A stretch of DNA of 64,000 nucleotides from contig CM055106.1 in NCBI GenBank assembly GCA_029204225.1, forward strand, positions 9,660,274 through 9,724,273, given 5' to 3'. This DNA is from Diphasiastrum complanatum (lineage: Eukaryota; Streptophyta; Lycopodiopsida; Lycopodiales; Lycopodiaceae). The notes beneath the pieces were generated by a model, which was given only the letters and a program-made list of their open reading frames with translations, made no database searches and was not told the origin of the DNA. How positions within the stretch are numbered: position 1 is the stretch's first letter; each line of letters opens with the position of its first letter. A program made the translations under genes and the position numbers. Shown here piece by piece: positions 11,716-24,475 of the stretch.

Positions 11716-12174
11716 TGACATCATAAGTATTAGAAATAAAATAAACAATCATAAGTGCAAATTTGTGCAACAAAGTGTTAACAATCTTGATTTCTATGTA
11801 ACAAAGCATGCACAAGACAGCTTTGTGGCTCCACACATGCACATCTGAATCCAACAAGCATGTCAAAAAAAGGCAACAAATGTAATGCATAAACAAAACA
11901 AAACCTCAATTTGACATTTTCTGAAGCTATATCAACAAGGCGTGGAGACCCCGAAAATGCAAAAACCATGTTTTTTAATTGATTAAAGAAAAAACCCATG
12001 ACAAGCCCACGAAAATCAGCCAAAAAAAAATGACTTACAGTGATTGAATGACAATGTGCATGCGGCTGCATCATTATACCTAGCAAATTTTGAAAGTAGA
12101 TGAAACGAATCAGTAGCAATTTTCAAACTTTGTTACAAAACAAGAGATTTTAAAAATCGAAACACTATTGTGAA
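11716..12174. other. Unassigned DNA between the ARID-HMG fragment and a copia element
   Basis: A minus-strand open stretch of 113 residues (12119-11778) has no motif that I recognise. The copia homology of the neighbour ends at about 12175, just after its zinc knuckle, so this is flanking DNA. Confidence 0.4.
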
Positions 12175-12984
12175 ACAGTTTGATGCATAGTGTCCTTTCT
12201 TGCCACAGAAAAAACACTTGATCTTTGACAGCTTCTTCTTGCTACAAGATGTTGCATCTTGTGAAGATTGATCATCACCACTTTCTTTGGCTTTGTCCTT
12301 CATGAAGTGTTGTTGACCTTTGCCCTTGCCTCTTGACTTGTCTCTGATGAAGAGTGCTTTGTCATCTCCACCATCTTTCAATGAAAGTTTGTTGATCCTC
12401 AGCATCTTGTTCTCTTGCCTTCTTTCTTCAGCAATGAGAACACCTTGCAGTGTCTCCAAGGATGGAAGTTCCTCCTTGACTGCATAAGTCTGCACAATAT
12501 TGTCATACTCATCTCTAAGTCCATTAAGGACTACTTGAACAAGTTCAGTGTTCTTAAGAGCATCTCCAATACCAGCTAACTCTTGATGAAGATCCTCTAC
12601 TCTCATTACATATGATGAAGCACTCTCATCTACTCTCTGATAACTTAGAAAGATTTGGTTTCTAAGTGTAAGCAATCTAGAAGTATTATTGATTTCATAG
12701 ATTGTCTTTAGAGCGTCCCAAGCCTCCTTGGCAGTGGTGCATGTACTGATCTCTCTTAACACTTCATTTGTGACATTCAATTTTATAAAATGAAGGGCAA
12801 TTATGGTTCTTTTGTTGAACGCTGCAACTTCATTAGGTACTGCAGGTTCTTCTTCAACTCCACTCACAATGTCCATTACATCTTGTAGAATCAATAATGA
12901 TTCCATTCTAATCCTCCACATTGCATAATTGGAAGATGTTAATCTCTCTTTGTGCTCCAAGAAATGTGAACCAGATGAAGACAT
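12175..12984 (-). CDS. Copia family C gag, open but truncated after the zinc knuckle
   Basis: On the minus strand an uninterrupted gag begins with MSSSGSHFLEHKERLTSSNY (ATG near 12984; an in-frame upstream ATG at 13014 is also possible). It has the W-K/R-I-R-M-E-S-L core of copia gag, the A-K-E-A-W-D-A-L block, a lysine-rich basic region, and a CCHC knuckle CFFCGKKGHYASNC near 12215-12175. Homology stops right after NCF, where protease should follow, so the element is 3'-truncated. The frame is open, which is unusual here, and it could still give a capsid protein if transcribed. Confidence 0.8.
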
Positions 12985-13637
12985 TTTCTCTATGAGAAAT
13001 TCTAGTAATGACAAAGATGAAGTTGAAAAATGTTGCTTGCTATCTCAACCTAGGATCTAACGCTTATAATGTTGATCCAACCTATGAAATCTAGCAATAG
13101 AATGTGAGATGAAACTCTCAACAGAAAAAATCAATCTATCTGGAATTTGGACCTTGCTTCAATCATCAAAATGAAACACATGCAAGTAAGAAGTCTATCT
13201 CTCCCATGAGTTTCAAAGAACTGATAAACTTTCTAGGAACTTACTTTTAACTCAGACACCGTAATTTGTGTGAAATGAAAAGTCTAAGACCTCACAATAC
13301 TCACTTCTATCCAATTCTACTTGATTGATAATGAAAATTGAAGAAATTGGTGAAAAGAACTTATGTGTGATCACTTTGGCATATCCCACGAGATGAGTAC
13401 TCTCTCAAACTCTCTAATTGCCTAAAACTCATCTTAAAACAAATCAAATTGATTTAGAACTCGAGCAACACATTCTACTCTTCAATACCTATCCAACAAG
13501 CTATAGAACATCAAATTTGAATCATTCCTTGAGAAATAGCACTCAAACAAAGAGGTTTGATTTCACACGTGTTGAGTTCCTGCAAGCAAAAGCACTATTG
13601 TTATGATGTATACACCCTCACCTCTTCAAAGCATGAA
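12985..13637 (-). other. Untranslated leader of the minus-strand family C copia
   Basis: About 650 bp lie between primer-binding site and gag, as in the other C/F copies. No coding potential is seen. A CACACGTGTT motif lies at about 13564-13573. Confidence 0.6.
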
Positions 13638-13649
13638 GCTTTGATACCA
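13638..13649 (-). promoter_or_regulatory. Primer-binding site, family C minus copy
   Basis: Minus strand TGGTATCAAAGC, one base off the canonical copia site TGGTATCAGAGC that pairs with the 3' end of initiator Met-tRNA. It abuts the LTR end (..CTTCACA). Confidence 0.85.
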
Positions 13650-14297
13650 TGTGAAGTTTTTAGCACGTGTGAACTTCACCACACACCTTACAGGATCTTA
13701 CTGAGGTGTTGTGATTGCACAAGATTGATCAAAGGACAGGTTACTTGAAAAATCTAAGGCAAGAGCACAATGGCATACAACAGACTAAAAAAACTAACTT
13801 CTCACTTTGAGGATTCAATGTCAGAAATAATTCCAAGTGCTCAGTATGGGAAAAACAGGATGCTCTCGGGTAGAGAGAAAAAATATACACTAGAAAACTC
13901 GAGTAGAGATTGAATGAGTCCAAAATGCCAAAATCTCAATATTCACAATATGGCAAAACATGCCAAGGTTTCCCTACATCAAAGAGACTCAAATTCCTAC
14001 AGTGGAGTTGCATGGAAAGTCCACTTAACTCAGTTAACTCAAATAACAGGGATCCACATGTGTAACTGCATGCATGAATATTGCTTGTACTGCATGTCAA
14101 CTCTCAAAATTGCCTAGGCTTGCATGCACACTAAATATCATTGCATGTTATCTAAACTTTTGCATGACATCAAATTTGAATCTACCTAACTCAAACTTGA
14201 CCTATTTTAGAAGGTTATGTGCTCAATTCACATACCCTTATGTACAAACAAAGTTTACAATGAAAATAACATGGGTATGGCCCCAAAACTTGAGATA
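13650..14297 (-). mobile_element. 5' LTR of the minus-strand family C copia
   Basis: Bounded on the left by the PBS. The segment 14120-14295 matches, in inverted orientation, 27.75-27.9 kb of the plus-strand family C LTR (shared GTGCTCAATTCACA, TTGTACATA and ACCCATGT blocks). This sets a length of about 650 bp. The outer end (about 14297) is inferred from the start of the homologous LTR, which begins TGTTGATTTTGGGG. It carries an AGCACGTGTGAACTTCAC motif near the PBS end (13660-13679). Confidence 0.7.
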
Positions 14298-14329
14298 GAA
14301 AGATATTATTTTACTAATCTTCATAGCTA

Positions 14330-15461
14330 CAAGATTCTATATCAAGTTTGTAACAATTGCATGTAGAATTTGAAATATTCAATTTTTTGTAATTTTGTCA
14401 AAACCCTAATTTTGATTGGATCTCTATTTTATGAGGTTAATGAACTTCATTAGAGTGTGTATCAATCTTACGAAGTGGCAAGAGTCACTAGATTGAGGAT
14501 AGATCATAGGTGGATCAAGATTTCTACATTCTATGTGTTGATTTGCAAGATGGAGAGGATGATTTGTTCATCAAGGGCAAATTCAAAGGCAAAAGCAAAA
14601 GTAAGTGGTCTAAAGGGCAAGATCAAGGGGAGGCTTCTCAAATGGCAAAAGAAAATATAGGTCAAAGCTAAAGTGCTTCTATTGTGCAATCAAAGGACAC
14701 TTTTCAAGTGAGTGCTACAAGAAGAAGAGAGATCAAGGAGACAAGCAAGGTAATCTTACTCATGATGAAGATGGTTTGGATGTTCAAAACTCAAATGATG
14801 ATGCTTTTGTGATGTCTTTATGTATACTTGCTAATGATGGAGATCTAGATCCATGGTGGATTGACAGTGGTGCAAGCTTATAGATGACTTTTTACAAAGA
14901 GTACTTCACTTCTTTGTTGGCATATGGAGATGACAAGAAATTGATCTACACGACCAATGATGGTGAGTGTGCAATCAAATAGATTGGCACAATTCTTATT
15001 TCTCTCTCTACAAATAGGAATGTTCATTTGAAGGATGTTGTGTTCATACCTTCTATTACCAAGAATTCACTTAGTGTGATTCAATTGGTAAGTAAAGGTT
15101 TCAAAATTGAGTTTGATGGAGATGTTTGTATGATCAAAAGGAAGGATATCTTTATTGCAAAAGGTAAAAATCAAGGAAAGTTGTTCAAACTAGATGCTTG
15201 TGTTGTTGCTAACCAAGTTGGATGTGTGGCAAGTGAGCAAACACCTATTCAAGAGGTTTGGCATAAAAGGATGGGGCACCTCAACTTCAAGTCATTGGAG
15301 GTAATGGCTAAGAAGCAAGTTGTGATTGGTCTTCCAAGATCTTTAGCTAGCATCAATCATGTTTGTGAGTATCGTGCTTTGTCAAAGTGACATAGACTAC
15401 CTTATAATAAGATCTATATCTAGATCTACAGAGCCTTTTCAAGTTGTACATTCGGATATTC
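14330..15461 (+). pseudogene. Copia family A2: leader, gag tail, protease, pre-integrase
   Basis: From 14330 to about 14545 the sequence matches the leader of copia A1 (59.65-59.85 kb, opposite strand), then jumps to the gag C-terminus, so the gag N-terminal part is deleted. A frame with zinc knuckle CAIKGHFSSEC, a protease motif WWIDSGASL, stop, MTF, and pre-integrase VWHKRMGHLNFKSLEVM follows to about 15400. Stops interrupt it at the protease (14881) and elsewhere. The integrase is interrupted at 15461 by the 3.5-kb insert and resumes at 18967. Confidence 0.85.
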
Positions 15462-18400
15462 TGAAGGATTATAAAACGACCCCCAAATAGACTGCCAATC
15501 TAAGGAAATGCTAACGGAAGTCGGTCTATACCACAATTACAACTCAAGCTCCATTGGGTTATGGAGTCAAAAATAAGGCCTTTCATGATCACAGGCACTT
15601 TCAATGGCAATCCACAAGGCAAATTCCTAACAGTCTACCGACAATTTTCAAATAGCCTATAGAACTTTGAAATGGACAAGAGATCACGAGTGTAAGCTCT
15701 GGCTTTTGAGATACTGATATGATGTACAAGCCTGACTCGTGTATGAGCTAGAAATCACTTAACAAGTGAGGTAAAACAGAGTTAGATTTTGAATAAATGA
15801 CTAATCTTCATCTAAACCATTTGCATAGGCTCCGGAGATACTTGTTACTGATGTTGATATGGTCAGCAATTAGACCATAAAGATGGTACGAAACTTCACA
15901 AGTTCGGAGTCACGAAGATCTCCAAAGTCATAATATGGAGTCTCTCTCAAACATTGTAGGACCAAACTTCAATAAGTGGCAAGCCGGGCAACGATGGGCA
16001 AAAGCAAGAAAAGGGTCAAGGGGACATTGCCTCATGTAGAAGGCATGTGATTTAAACAAACTTCAAACACTTCTCATCTCCTCACAAATAGCCCTAATGA
16101 CAGACACTCAATGGCTTCACTCAAGAATGTTTGTTACTAGTGCGAGATACAGATTCATCGACCTCCCCACATGCAGCAAAGTTCGCGTGCATTTCTAACT
16201 CGTCAAACAAATGCTAAACCTGTGGCAAACGGTTAGTTTTCGGAGGCTTCAGAACAATAGCTCATTAGTCAACCAATGAGATTCTTATGAATACACTAAA
16301 ACTCTTAAGCAACCGATGTCTAAACACAGTCAAACATACAAAGGCCTTCAATCCGCCTCTCGTTCTCACCAGAGTCATGAAAGCGAACGTGAGAGATTGA
16401 TCAAACCACACCCTAGGAATGCCATTTTAAATAGTGACTCAATAAGGACAGATTTACATGAAATTTTACAACGATGAATACAGGAGATGGTTTAAAACAG
16501 GGACAAGGGAAGCGCTTAGCAGTAGGGCTACAAGTAGAGGTGAGCCGCAAGCATGAATAGAAGTGGCCCGCAAGCAAGCCAGGTTTGAAAGGCCACAAAT
16601 AAGTGGGGACACAAGGTAAAGGATATAGCCCACTGTAAGGAAAAGGCATAAGATAGGCCACGAGGTAGAGGGCATGACCCACACAGGTCAAAATAGGGCG
16701 CAGATAGGCAGGGCAACGAGCAATCAACAAAGGGCCGCAGAGATTAGGCAGGTAAAGGGAGCGAGCCACAACAGGGCTCGTTTAGAATGATGGCTGCTTT
16801 GGTCAGGTAAGGAGAAGAGGAGCAGGGTCTGAGCAAAGCACGGGACAGAAAAGAAGGATCCTCAGGTCATTCACTCAGTCAAGGTAACACTTTTCAAACA
16901 ATGAAGTGTCACAACATTTCTCAAGTAATAGATAACCAATTGTCATCTCAGTGACCAACAGACTTAAGAGTAAATAGTCTTTCACTTATCAGCGAGGCAG
17001 CCAATTCAGACAATAGCGATGGCCACTCTTCTCAACAGGCCAGCGCAATATACTTCACACAAGCAACAGACTTAGGCAGCCACAGCTGGTTTCCAGATAC
17101 ATCAAGCCACGTCTAACAGCATAGTCTCCATTGAGAACCCAGGCAGCACCTCTCACATATCTTTTCTAAGCAAAGTACATCAAATCAGAGAAATAGCAGG
17201 TTTGCAGGCTCACAGATTTCAGAGACACTACGACAGCGACTCCCTTCAGAGCGACAGCAGGCAGGGTTTAGGTAGGAAGCGTGGCCACAGCAGGTAGGCA
17301 AAGCAGCGAGGGTCAGGTGATCGCAAGAAGGCGTAGATCAGGTCAACGAAATTGCAGGTCAGGAGTAGGGATCGGGCCATTGCAAGCAACCAGCAGAGTT
17401 AGGGCAGCGATCAAATCTGTGGACAGAGATATGGAAGGGAGTCGCAAGCAGGGCAGATGTATAAATTACAGGCAGGCTTCAGAATGAGCCGCTGATGAGG
17501 GAGCGGGGCAGGGAAGAAAGGGGGCGTGGATAGAACTGTGGCAGAATTTGGGATGATGGCTGCAAATCAGGTTTTCGCAGCAAGGATCCGCAGGTCAACA
17601 GGGTAAAAAGGTAGGCAACAAGCCTCAGCAGGTTGTGGTCAGATGGCACAAGTAGTATTTCAATGCCTATCAAGACAAGGAAGATTGCTAGAAGATCAAT
17701 GCTTCACAGGGCATTAAGCCACAGGCAAGATTACTTGTAAATCAGTCCCGCAGACAAATTCTAGAAGAGAGATGTGTTTCACAGACCATGCAAGAGAACA
17801 AATTCGTGCAGACAGGCTTTCAGATCTATCGCTTCACAATGAAGCAGCTTTGCTTAGACAATACTACAATCATTTATGAAATGGATCTTTAGTCTTCCTT
17901 TAGATACAAAGAACTTTCATTATCTTGTATGATTCACAATGTCTAATCTTTAGATCATCCACAACATCAAGCAAACATCTGTCATTCTATCCACAGAGTC
18001 TATACAAATGAGAAAGCATGCAATCATTGATCTGCAAAGCATAATAAAACCAAGAACCATAAGTGCTTAACAAGCAGAGAACAGCAAAGTGCCCACAACT
18101 TCACAGGCCTGCAGTAACAATGTTAGAGGTAGTAATCTGACTTGCAACCTCTCAAAATTTGCAACCAAATGTTAGAAGCCACAAGAGACAACACCAAATC
18201 TGATCCAACAAAAGAAATGATGGCACAGTGCTAGAGATCAAAACAGTGAATCAATAGCAATAAAATATTAGCGGTTTGCAGCAAAGATCCAACAAAGAAA
18301 TTAGAGTGGAAGGCACCAGGCAGATCAGCCTCTTCTCCTTTCCTCCTCCTTGTCCCTGTGAGATTGAGCACAAATTGGAAGTGGAAGAGATGGGAGGCAC

Positions 18401-18966
18401 CAAGCAAAACAGCTTCTACTCCTTCCCTTTCTCTCCAAGCTTCTCCACACAAGTTCTCTCTCTTTCTTTCCAAGAAAATGACAATGAGAATGTTGTCCCA
18501 CACCCCTCCCTGGCCGTACGTAGGGCCTCAATGGGCTGGAGGTGCACCCCTTTAAGAAATGGGGCACCTCCTTATGACTTTTCAAAAAACTGTCTCTAAA
18601 AATAGTGCACTGGTCCAAATTCATTTTTAACACCTAATTTGGCCTCAACTTGCAATTTCAAAGTCAAGTTGGGCCCTATTTACGGTTTCAATTTTTATGG
18701 GCTCACGACCAAGTTTTTAATTACTAAAACTGTATTACGAAAATACTTGGCACCTCCTAATCCCGACAAACCCAGAAACTAGGGGCATAGGCCGCATAAA
18801 TGGAATTTTCATACAACAAAAATTAGCAAATGAACAGTATTTTAATAGTAGTGCAACTGGCCATTATGGGCAATTTACGCATCGATTTTAAGTAGTTCCG
18901 CGTCAGCGTAATAGTGCGCGGCGACGATTTTTCATTGAAAATAGCTTGAAAAAGGCCCCGCAAACA
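15462..18966 (-). mobile_element. Probable 3.5-kb solo LTR (Tat/Ogre-like) with TATTC target duplication
   Basis: The insert splits the integrase frame of copia A2. It starts TGAAGGATTATAAAACG and ends GCCCCGCAAACA, that is TG..CA ends, and is flanked by TATTC at 15457-15461 and 18967-18971. It contains no gag, RT or integrase motif in any frame. On the minus strand it begins TGTTTGCGGGGCC, a start that I associate with long LTRs of Tat-lineage gypsy elements, so I assign the minus strand. A single LTR with a target duplication is what recombination between two LTRs leaves. A non-coding element of another kind (LARD) is the alternative, but I found no internal direct terminal repeat. Confidence 0.65.
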
Positions 18967-19090
18967 TATTCATGAAATTACTACAATTAGCAATAGTGGA
19001 ACTAAGATGTATGTAACTTTCATTGATGATTTTAGTAGATTTTGTTGGATCTATCTACTAAAGAGCAAATATGAAGTGTATGATGTCAAA
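18967..19090 (+). pseudogene. Copia family A2 integrase continuation
   Basis: The frame resumes with TTISNSGTKMYVTFIDDFSR FCWIYLLKSK.., nearly identical to the A1 integrase core at 57.93-57.99 kb. Homology ends at about 19088 (EVYDV), after which the sequence is foreign. The rest of integrase, RT and RNase H are lost. Confidence 0.85.
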
Positions 19091-19199
19091 AAGATAGCTT
19101 GGAAAGGTACTAGATCATTTGAGAAGTTTGTGAAACTTTTTTAGTGGATCCTTTTGTATGTATATGAATTAGAAAACCAGCAAAAGGATCCATCATAGC

Positions 19200-20275
19200 A
19201 GCACCTCACCAAATAAGATCTCTTTGGTAGAAATTTCTTGTCAATATCCTTGAAGAGTACTCCACCAATATGCCACTATGATCATGTGCTTCCTCCATGA
19301 TTGATGATGGCCTTTGATTTGAAAGTTCCATTTGCATGATGGCTGCACCATAAATAGGGAAATCTGAGGCTTCCAAGCCTCATAAGGATCATAGAGATCA
19401 CGATCATAAGATGTGAAAACATCAAGATTATGCTTTCTAGCTTGACTAGTCCACATACAATGAACTATATCCATGATGGATCTAATATTGATATCAAATA
19501 AAATCTTGATCTTCTTGAGGCTAAATACTTGAGATGTAAGTGTCCTCTTTGGATGCTTCACTTACTCTCAAGAGAAGTTACAACATGCCTCAAAACCTGT
19601 AAAAACATGATTTTTAAAATTTTGAGCAACAAGCTCAATGTTGCTCTTACTAAATCTAAGAGCATAATTTTGATAGCACAATCTCTTGCATTCAAATAAC
19701 TCTGGAAACATATCTAAGCCTTTCATGACAAGAAATATGTCCATATAATGGGCATCATACAAAACTAGTATTGTCTCTCTTGAACTTCGAGATGTAGAAA
19801 TCTCAATAAAGCAAGATAGTGCATCAAGTAATGAAAGAGAAGCATATGTAAAAATGCTAAAGTGGATACCACCTAAAATTTGCTTCTCTTTACCATAAAA
19901 GATGATCCATAAGGACTTGGCCATCCATCTTGAAGATCCCCTTGAAATCATATATTGAGGAGGCTCCTCCTCAAACCTCGACCCCATCACATCTTGATAA
20001 TCTTCAATAGATATGATTTGAGATGCCTTGAGCTCAGACCCTTCCAAGATTGAATGTAAATCTTCATAAAATATGACTACTTTTCTCTCAATATTCTTTG
20101 AAATAGAGAGTATAATGGCTTTATGGGCCTCCTTGGTGGATAAGCATCCAACCATGATCTATGAGCTTGGATCCTTCATCCTCCTTGTCTCCAAGGGAAT
20201 AGTTGCAAAGCAAGAACCTCCAAAGACACTAAGGTAATCATCCTTAGGCTTCTTAGATAATACACTTAGAATTTG
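19200..20275 (-). pseudogene. ORF X copy 1, unknown protein
   Basis: On the minus strand a frame runs from about 20260 (YLSVFGGSCFA) through MVGCLSTKEAHKAIILSIS (20155) to about 19568 with 195 open residues. It continues after a frame change as 106 residues (19561-19241). It aligns over its length with the plus-strand copy at 29.9-31.2 kb: VGCLSTKE, MGSRFEEE, GGIHF, ILVL, VFSL, EAWKP blocks. Features are mostly hydrophobic helices and acidic patches; I see no zinc finger, RT, protease or transposase motif. It adjoins the 3' LTR fragment of copia D. Function unknown. Confidence 0.6.
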
Positions 20276-20277
20276 CT

Positions 20278-20528
20278 TTGCACAGGAACACGGATCATGC
20301 TACATAGTAACACAAACAGAAAACACTCTCCACAACAAGCTCACATAGCAACTATATTTCTCAAAATGAAATTACATTGTACATATAGTTGTTCACTCAG
20401 GCAACCCATGCATGACCCAGGTTGCCGTTGGCGGGACGTGTGTCCCGTCGACTTGCCTCGTGACAAGGCCAATCCACTTATAGGACCCACAGTACAGTAA
20501 CACAATGATTCTAACTTTAATTCTAACT
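20278..20528 (-). mobile_element. Start of the 3' LTR of copia D (truncated)
   Basis: The LTR follows the polypurine tract (minus strand AAGGGAGAG, 20537-20529). It reads AGTTAGAATTAAAG, so the expected TG start appears as AG. A TATA-like CCTATAAGTGG lies near 20475-20485 and a GC-rich GACGGGACACACGTCCC hairpin near 20430-20447. Similarity to an LTR ends where ORF X begins (about 20277). Confidence 0.65.
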
Positions 20529-20579
20529 CTCTCCCTTAAAGTAGAGTCACTTTTTATACAGTCATATACATAGCTTTAA

Positions 20580-22027
20580 AGTCAACAAACTTTAATTACA
20601 GAAAGCTTTGATCTAAATTTATCAAACTTTTCTCCAGTAAGTGGCTTAGTGAAGATATCAGCTAGTTGTTCTTCGTGAAGAGAGCAATTGTACTTTGCTT
20701 CTTACTAGACCAGGAAAAGCAATTACCACAAAACTGGAATATATATCATGTGGTGGATCTACGATCATCATAGTCACCTCCCCAGTCCGCATCCACATAG
20801 CCACACAACTCAGATAAACCATCATGCTTCCTGTAAACCATCATACTCTGAAGTGCCTTTCACATAACGCAAAATGCATTTAGCTGTCTTTCAATGTGTT
20901 TCCGTAGGTGTTTCCATAAACTGACTTACAATACCAACAACATAGCATATATCTGGTCTAGTCGTGGTAAGGTAAATCAAGCTCCCTACTAACTGTCTAT
21001 ATAGCGTAGCATCAAATGACTGTGACTCATCAAGCTTAGAAAGCTTTTTACCTGGTCCAATAAGAGTGTTTACTGGTTTGCAATCCTGCAACCTAAACCT
21101 ATGCATCAACTCTTTAACATACTTCACCTGTGTTAAACCCACTTCATGTCCTTTTTGCCACACTTCTACTCCAAGGCAGTAATGCATCAGGCTAAGATCT
21201 ATCATCTCAAATTGTTCCATGAGGTCTTTCTTGATCATGTCTATCATCTCTTAATTATTTCCCATAATAATGAAGTCATCAACATAAAGAGCAATCAAAG
21301 CAACCATATCATCAAAGCATAAGACGTATAGATCTAGATCAGAATGTGTTCTGCCCATCCCCTTTGAACAAAAGTAGGCATCAATCCTGCTATACCACGC
21401 ACGTGGTGCTTGTTTAAGACCATAAAGCGCTTTCTTCAAGCGACATACTTTATTTTCCTGTCCTTTCGTTACAAAGCCTTCAGGTTGATCCATGAACACT
21501 TCTTCTTCTAACTCACCATTTAGAAAAGCAGATTTCACATCCATCTGATGCAAAGGCCAACCAAAATGTGAAGCTACAGCAATAAGTAGACGTAGAGTAT
21601 TCCACTTACAAACTGGCGCAAAGGTCTCTTCATAGTCGATACCTTTATTTTGTGCGTACCCTTTGATCACCAATCTTGCTTTGTGCTTTGCTATACTTCC
21701 ATCTGCATGGTACTTAGTCCTGTATACCCATTTGCAACCAATGGGTTTCTTGCCAACTAGTGGTTCTACTAAGTCCCATGTGCTATGCTTAGCAATTGAC
21801 TCCATCTCCTCTCCCATGGCCTTGACCCAGATGTTATCCTCCTTCGCTTCACCATAAGTCGAAGGTTCTTTGCTTTGAATAATGCTAGATAAGAGAGCAT
21901 AATTTGCTTCATACCTTTCAGGTAGTATCTTATCTCTTGTTGATCTTCGTAGCTCTCCCTGGTCAAATGATCCTGGAAAGTCATCTATGTCGCGGCTCTC
22001 CATCAATCTCTCAATCCACTTAGGCAA
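20580..22027 (-). pseudogene. Copia D reverse transcriptase and RNase H
   Basis: Minus-strand frames encode the RT domain: TWDLVEPLVGKKPIGCKWVY, then DETFAPV-type (EETFAPVCKW), HQMDVKSAFLNGELEEEV, ALYGLKQAPRAWY and the catalytic LYVDDFIIMG (near 21275). After a stop the frame continues with YCLGVEVW, GKKLSKLDES, LVGSLIYLTTTRPDICY (21247-20891). RNase H is degraded by frameshifts but ends with the conserved QLADIFTKPLTGEKFDKFRS near 20650. RT copies element RNA into DNA. Nonsense and frameshift mutations make the copy inactive. Confidence 0.9.
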
Positions 22028-23690
22028 CTTTCTGTCAAGTGATCAGCTTCCTGGTGAAAATGTATCCCACGGTACATCCTTCTCCTTGCGTTTGTCACCT
22101 GCAACTTCAATCCTTCTTGCACCAAAAGGTTTGTCCCTACCTCTCCAACTTGTTTCTTGAGGTTGAGTAGTAGTATCTTGAGATGTATCCTCATGTTCAT
22201 CACTCAGAAGGTCAATGAATGGATCATCATCAGGTGGTATCCTCACTATACCATCTTTCCCACTGGATGTGTCTATCTTCTTAGCATCCTCGTCTTCATA
22301 CATCTTGGATTCATCAAAGATAACATCACGGCTTATACGGATTTTGTTTTCGACTGGATCAAAACATCTATAGCCCTTCACACGATCATCATATCCTAGG
22401 AGTATGCACTTGATAGCTTTTACATCAAGTTTACATCTCTCTTCCTTAGGAATGTGTACAAAGGCCTTACATCCAAAGATTCGCAAGTGGTTCACCTTTG
22501 GCTTCTTCTTCATGAATGCTTCCTCAGGTGTTATCTTTGGTATGGCAATGGTAGGACTTCTATTTTGAAGATAGACTGCCGTGCTACATGCTTATGACCA
22601 AAAATCTTTTGGTAGTTTCATCTCAGCTAGCATAGATCTGGAACTTTCCACAATCGTACAATTCTTGTGCGCAGCTACACCATTGAGAGCAGGAGTATGA
22701 GCTTGCATAAATTGTCTTTTAATCCCACATTGATCACAAAGATCATTGAAGTCATGAGACTTGTACTCACCTCCACTATCTGATCTCGGAATTTTGATCT
22801 TCCTACCTGTCTAATTTTTAACCAATGATTTGAAGCTCTTGAAGTTATCAAATGCATCTGATTTCTTCTTCAAGAAGTAGATCCACGTCTTACGTGACAT
22901 ATCATCAACAAAGGTCATGAAATAGAAGGCTTTACCTAAGGATATGGTCCTCATAGGCCCGCATAAATCTGTGTGGATTAAATCCAGGATGTTCTTTGCT
23001 CTTGCAACACCCCCTTTATTGAACTTCTCTCGATGCTGCTTCCCATACACACAAGATTCGTACATCAATTTCAAGTGATCTTCTATGGTAGGCAATCCTG
23101 GTACCATCTCCAATTTTCTCATCAAACTGAGGCTTCCCAAGTTCAAGTGACCAAGCCTCTTGTGCAACAACTCAGTTTGCGAAGGAATGGATGATACAAG
23201 TCCACGTTGTCCCTTGATTGTAGCATTCAACCTGTACAATTTTGTATTGGGCTCTCTTACTCCATCCGCAATAACTTTGAACTTTTGGTTCGCATCCTTC
23301 ACAAAGCAACGATTATGGGCGAATTCTACTTTCAACTTTTGATTAGTAATGACTCCAATAGAAAGTAGATTTTTCTTCAAACCTGGTACGTAAAGTACCT
23401 CCTTGATCATCCTGCTTTTGCCATCAGGCAGTTGGATTGAAACTGTGTCTATCCCCTTGATCATGCACACTTCACCATTTGCTTGTGAAACAGATGTTCC
23501 ATTATCCAACACCTTCAAACTACTGAACCAATTCTTGTTACCTCTCATGTGTCTTGTGGCTCCTGAGTCAATATACCATGCTTGATCATCTTGATTAGAT
23601 GACAATGCAGATATGAAGATGCTAGAGTCTTCAATCTCACCCTCATTGACAAGGTTACCTACTTGTTTTGGTTTCCCCTTGTCTTGTTCC
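22028..23690 (-). pseudogene. Copia D protease and integrase
   Basis: In order on the minus strand: protease WYIDSGATRHM (near 23555, catalytic Asp intact), pre-integrase LLHKRLGHLNLGSL with the following zinc ligand partly lost (YESCVYGKQHR where a Cys pair is usual), integrase core with DLIHTDLCGP and SDSGGEY. The third catalytic residue is missing: the usual GVAERKN reads GVAAHKN (near 22675). The insert-linker to RT follows (22513-22043). Stops occur at 22811 and 22600, among others. Confidence 0.85.
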
Positions 23691-24475
23691 GCCAGAAATT
23701 TGCGACATTCACTCTTCCAATGGCTCTTTTTACCACAATGTTTTCTTCTTAGTTTTGCTGGAAGATCCCTCATCCTCTTGAGACTTGGCAAATTACTGCT
23801 TAGACTTCTTCTTGCCCTTGCCCTTGCCCTTGCCTTGTTTTGGCATGTCGCAAGTGCCTGATCGTCAGTATTTTGATGTCTAGCTTTCACCATTTCTCGT
23901 CGTTGCTCTTCCTGCATCAAGATTCTTGTGAGCTCGTCAAAGGTTGGCAATCTTTCTCTTGATGCTATTCCGCTCACAAACATCTGATAGGGTTCTGCAA
24001 TGCCGCATAATGCATTGTGCACTAGCTCCACATCACGTATGCGCTCACCAATAGAATGTAGTTCATCTCTCATTGTCTTGATTCTGGTCATGTACGTCTA
24101 AATGTGCTCTCCTTGCTCCATGCGGGCACTATTCAACTTTGACTTCAGAAACATGATTCTTGATGGATTCGATGTCTCGAACTACTTCTTTAGCACATCC
24201 CATGCCTGTCTGGGTGTAATAGCATCACAAATGTGAGTAATGATGTGATCCTTCGCTAACAAGTTAATGAAGGTCAAAGCTTTCCTCATCTTTTTGTCGA
24301 ACACTTTGATGTCTGCTTCATTTGGCGGCCTTCTCTCATCACTTGTGACGACTTCTTACACGTCTTTCTCCATCAGTATGTTTTTCATTTTGAATTTCCA
24401 CACTGCATAGTTGGAAATCCCGTCCAATTTGCTATTTTCACTCAAAATGGACTCTCCCATGTTTGCCATCGCAAA
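23691..24475 (-). pseudogene. Copia D gag
   Basis: The start MANMGESILSENSKLDGISN lies at about 24468 on the minus strand, followed by YAVWKFKMKN, a stop, then the FETSNPSRIMFLKSKL and TMRDELHSIGERIRD blocks and the EEQRREM basic region. The zinc knuckle is degraded (RRKHCGKKSHWKSEC, first Cys missing). Early stops near 24357, 24183 and 24100 show it is dead. Confidence 0.85.

Noticed and set aside
16413-18633. Open stretches of up to 118 residues inside the 3.5-kb insert
   Set aside because: Short, overlapping on both strands, low-complexity, no motif; consistent with non-coding LTR.
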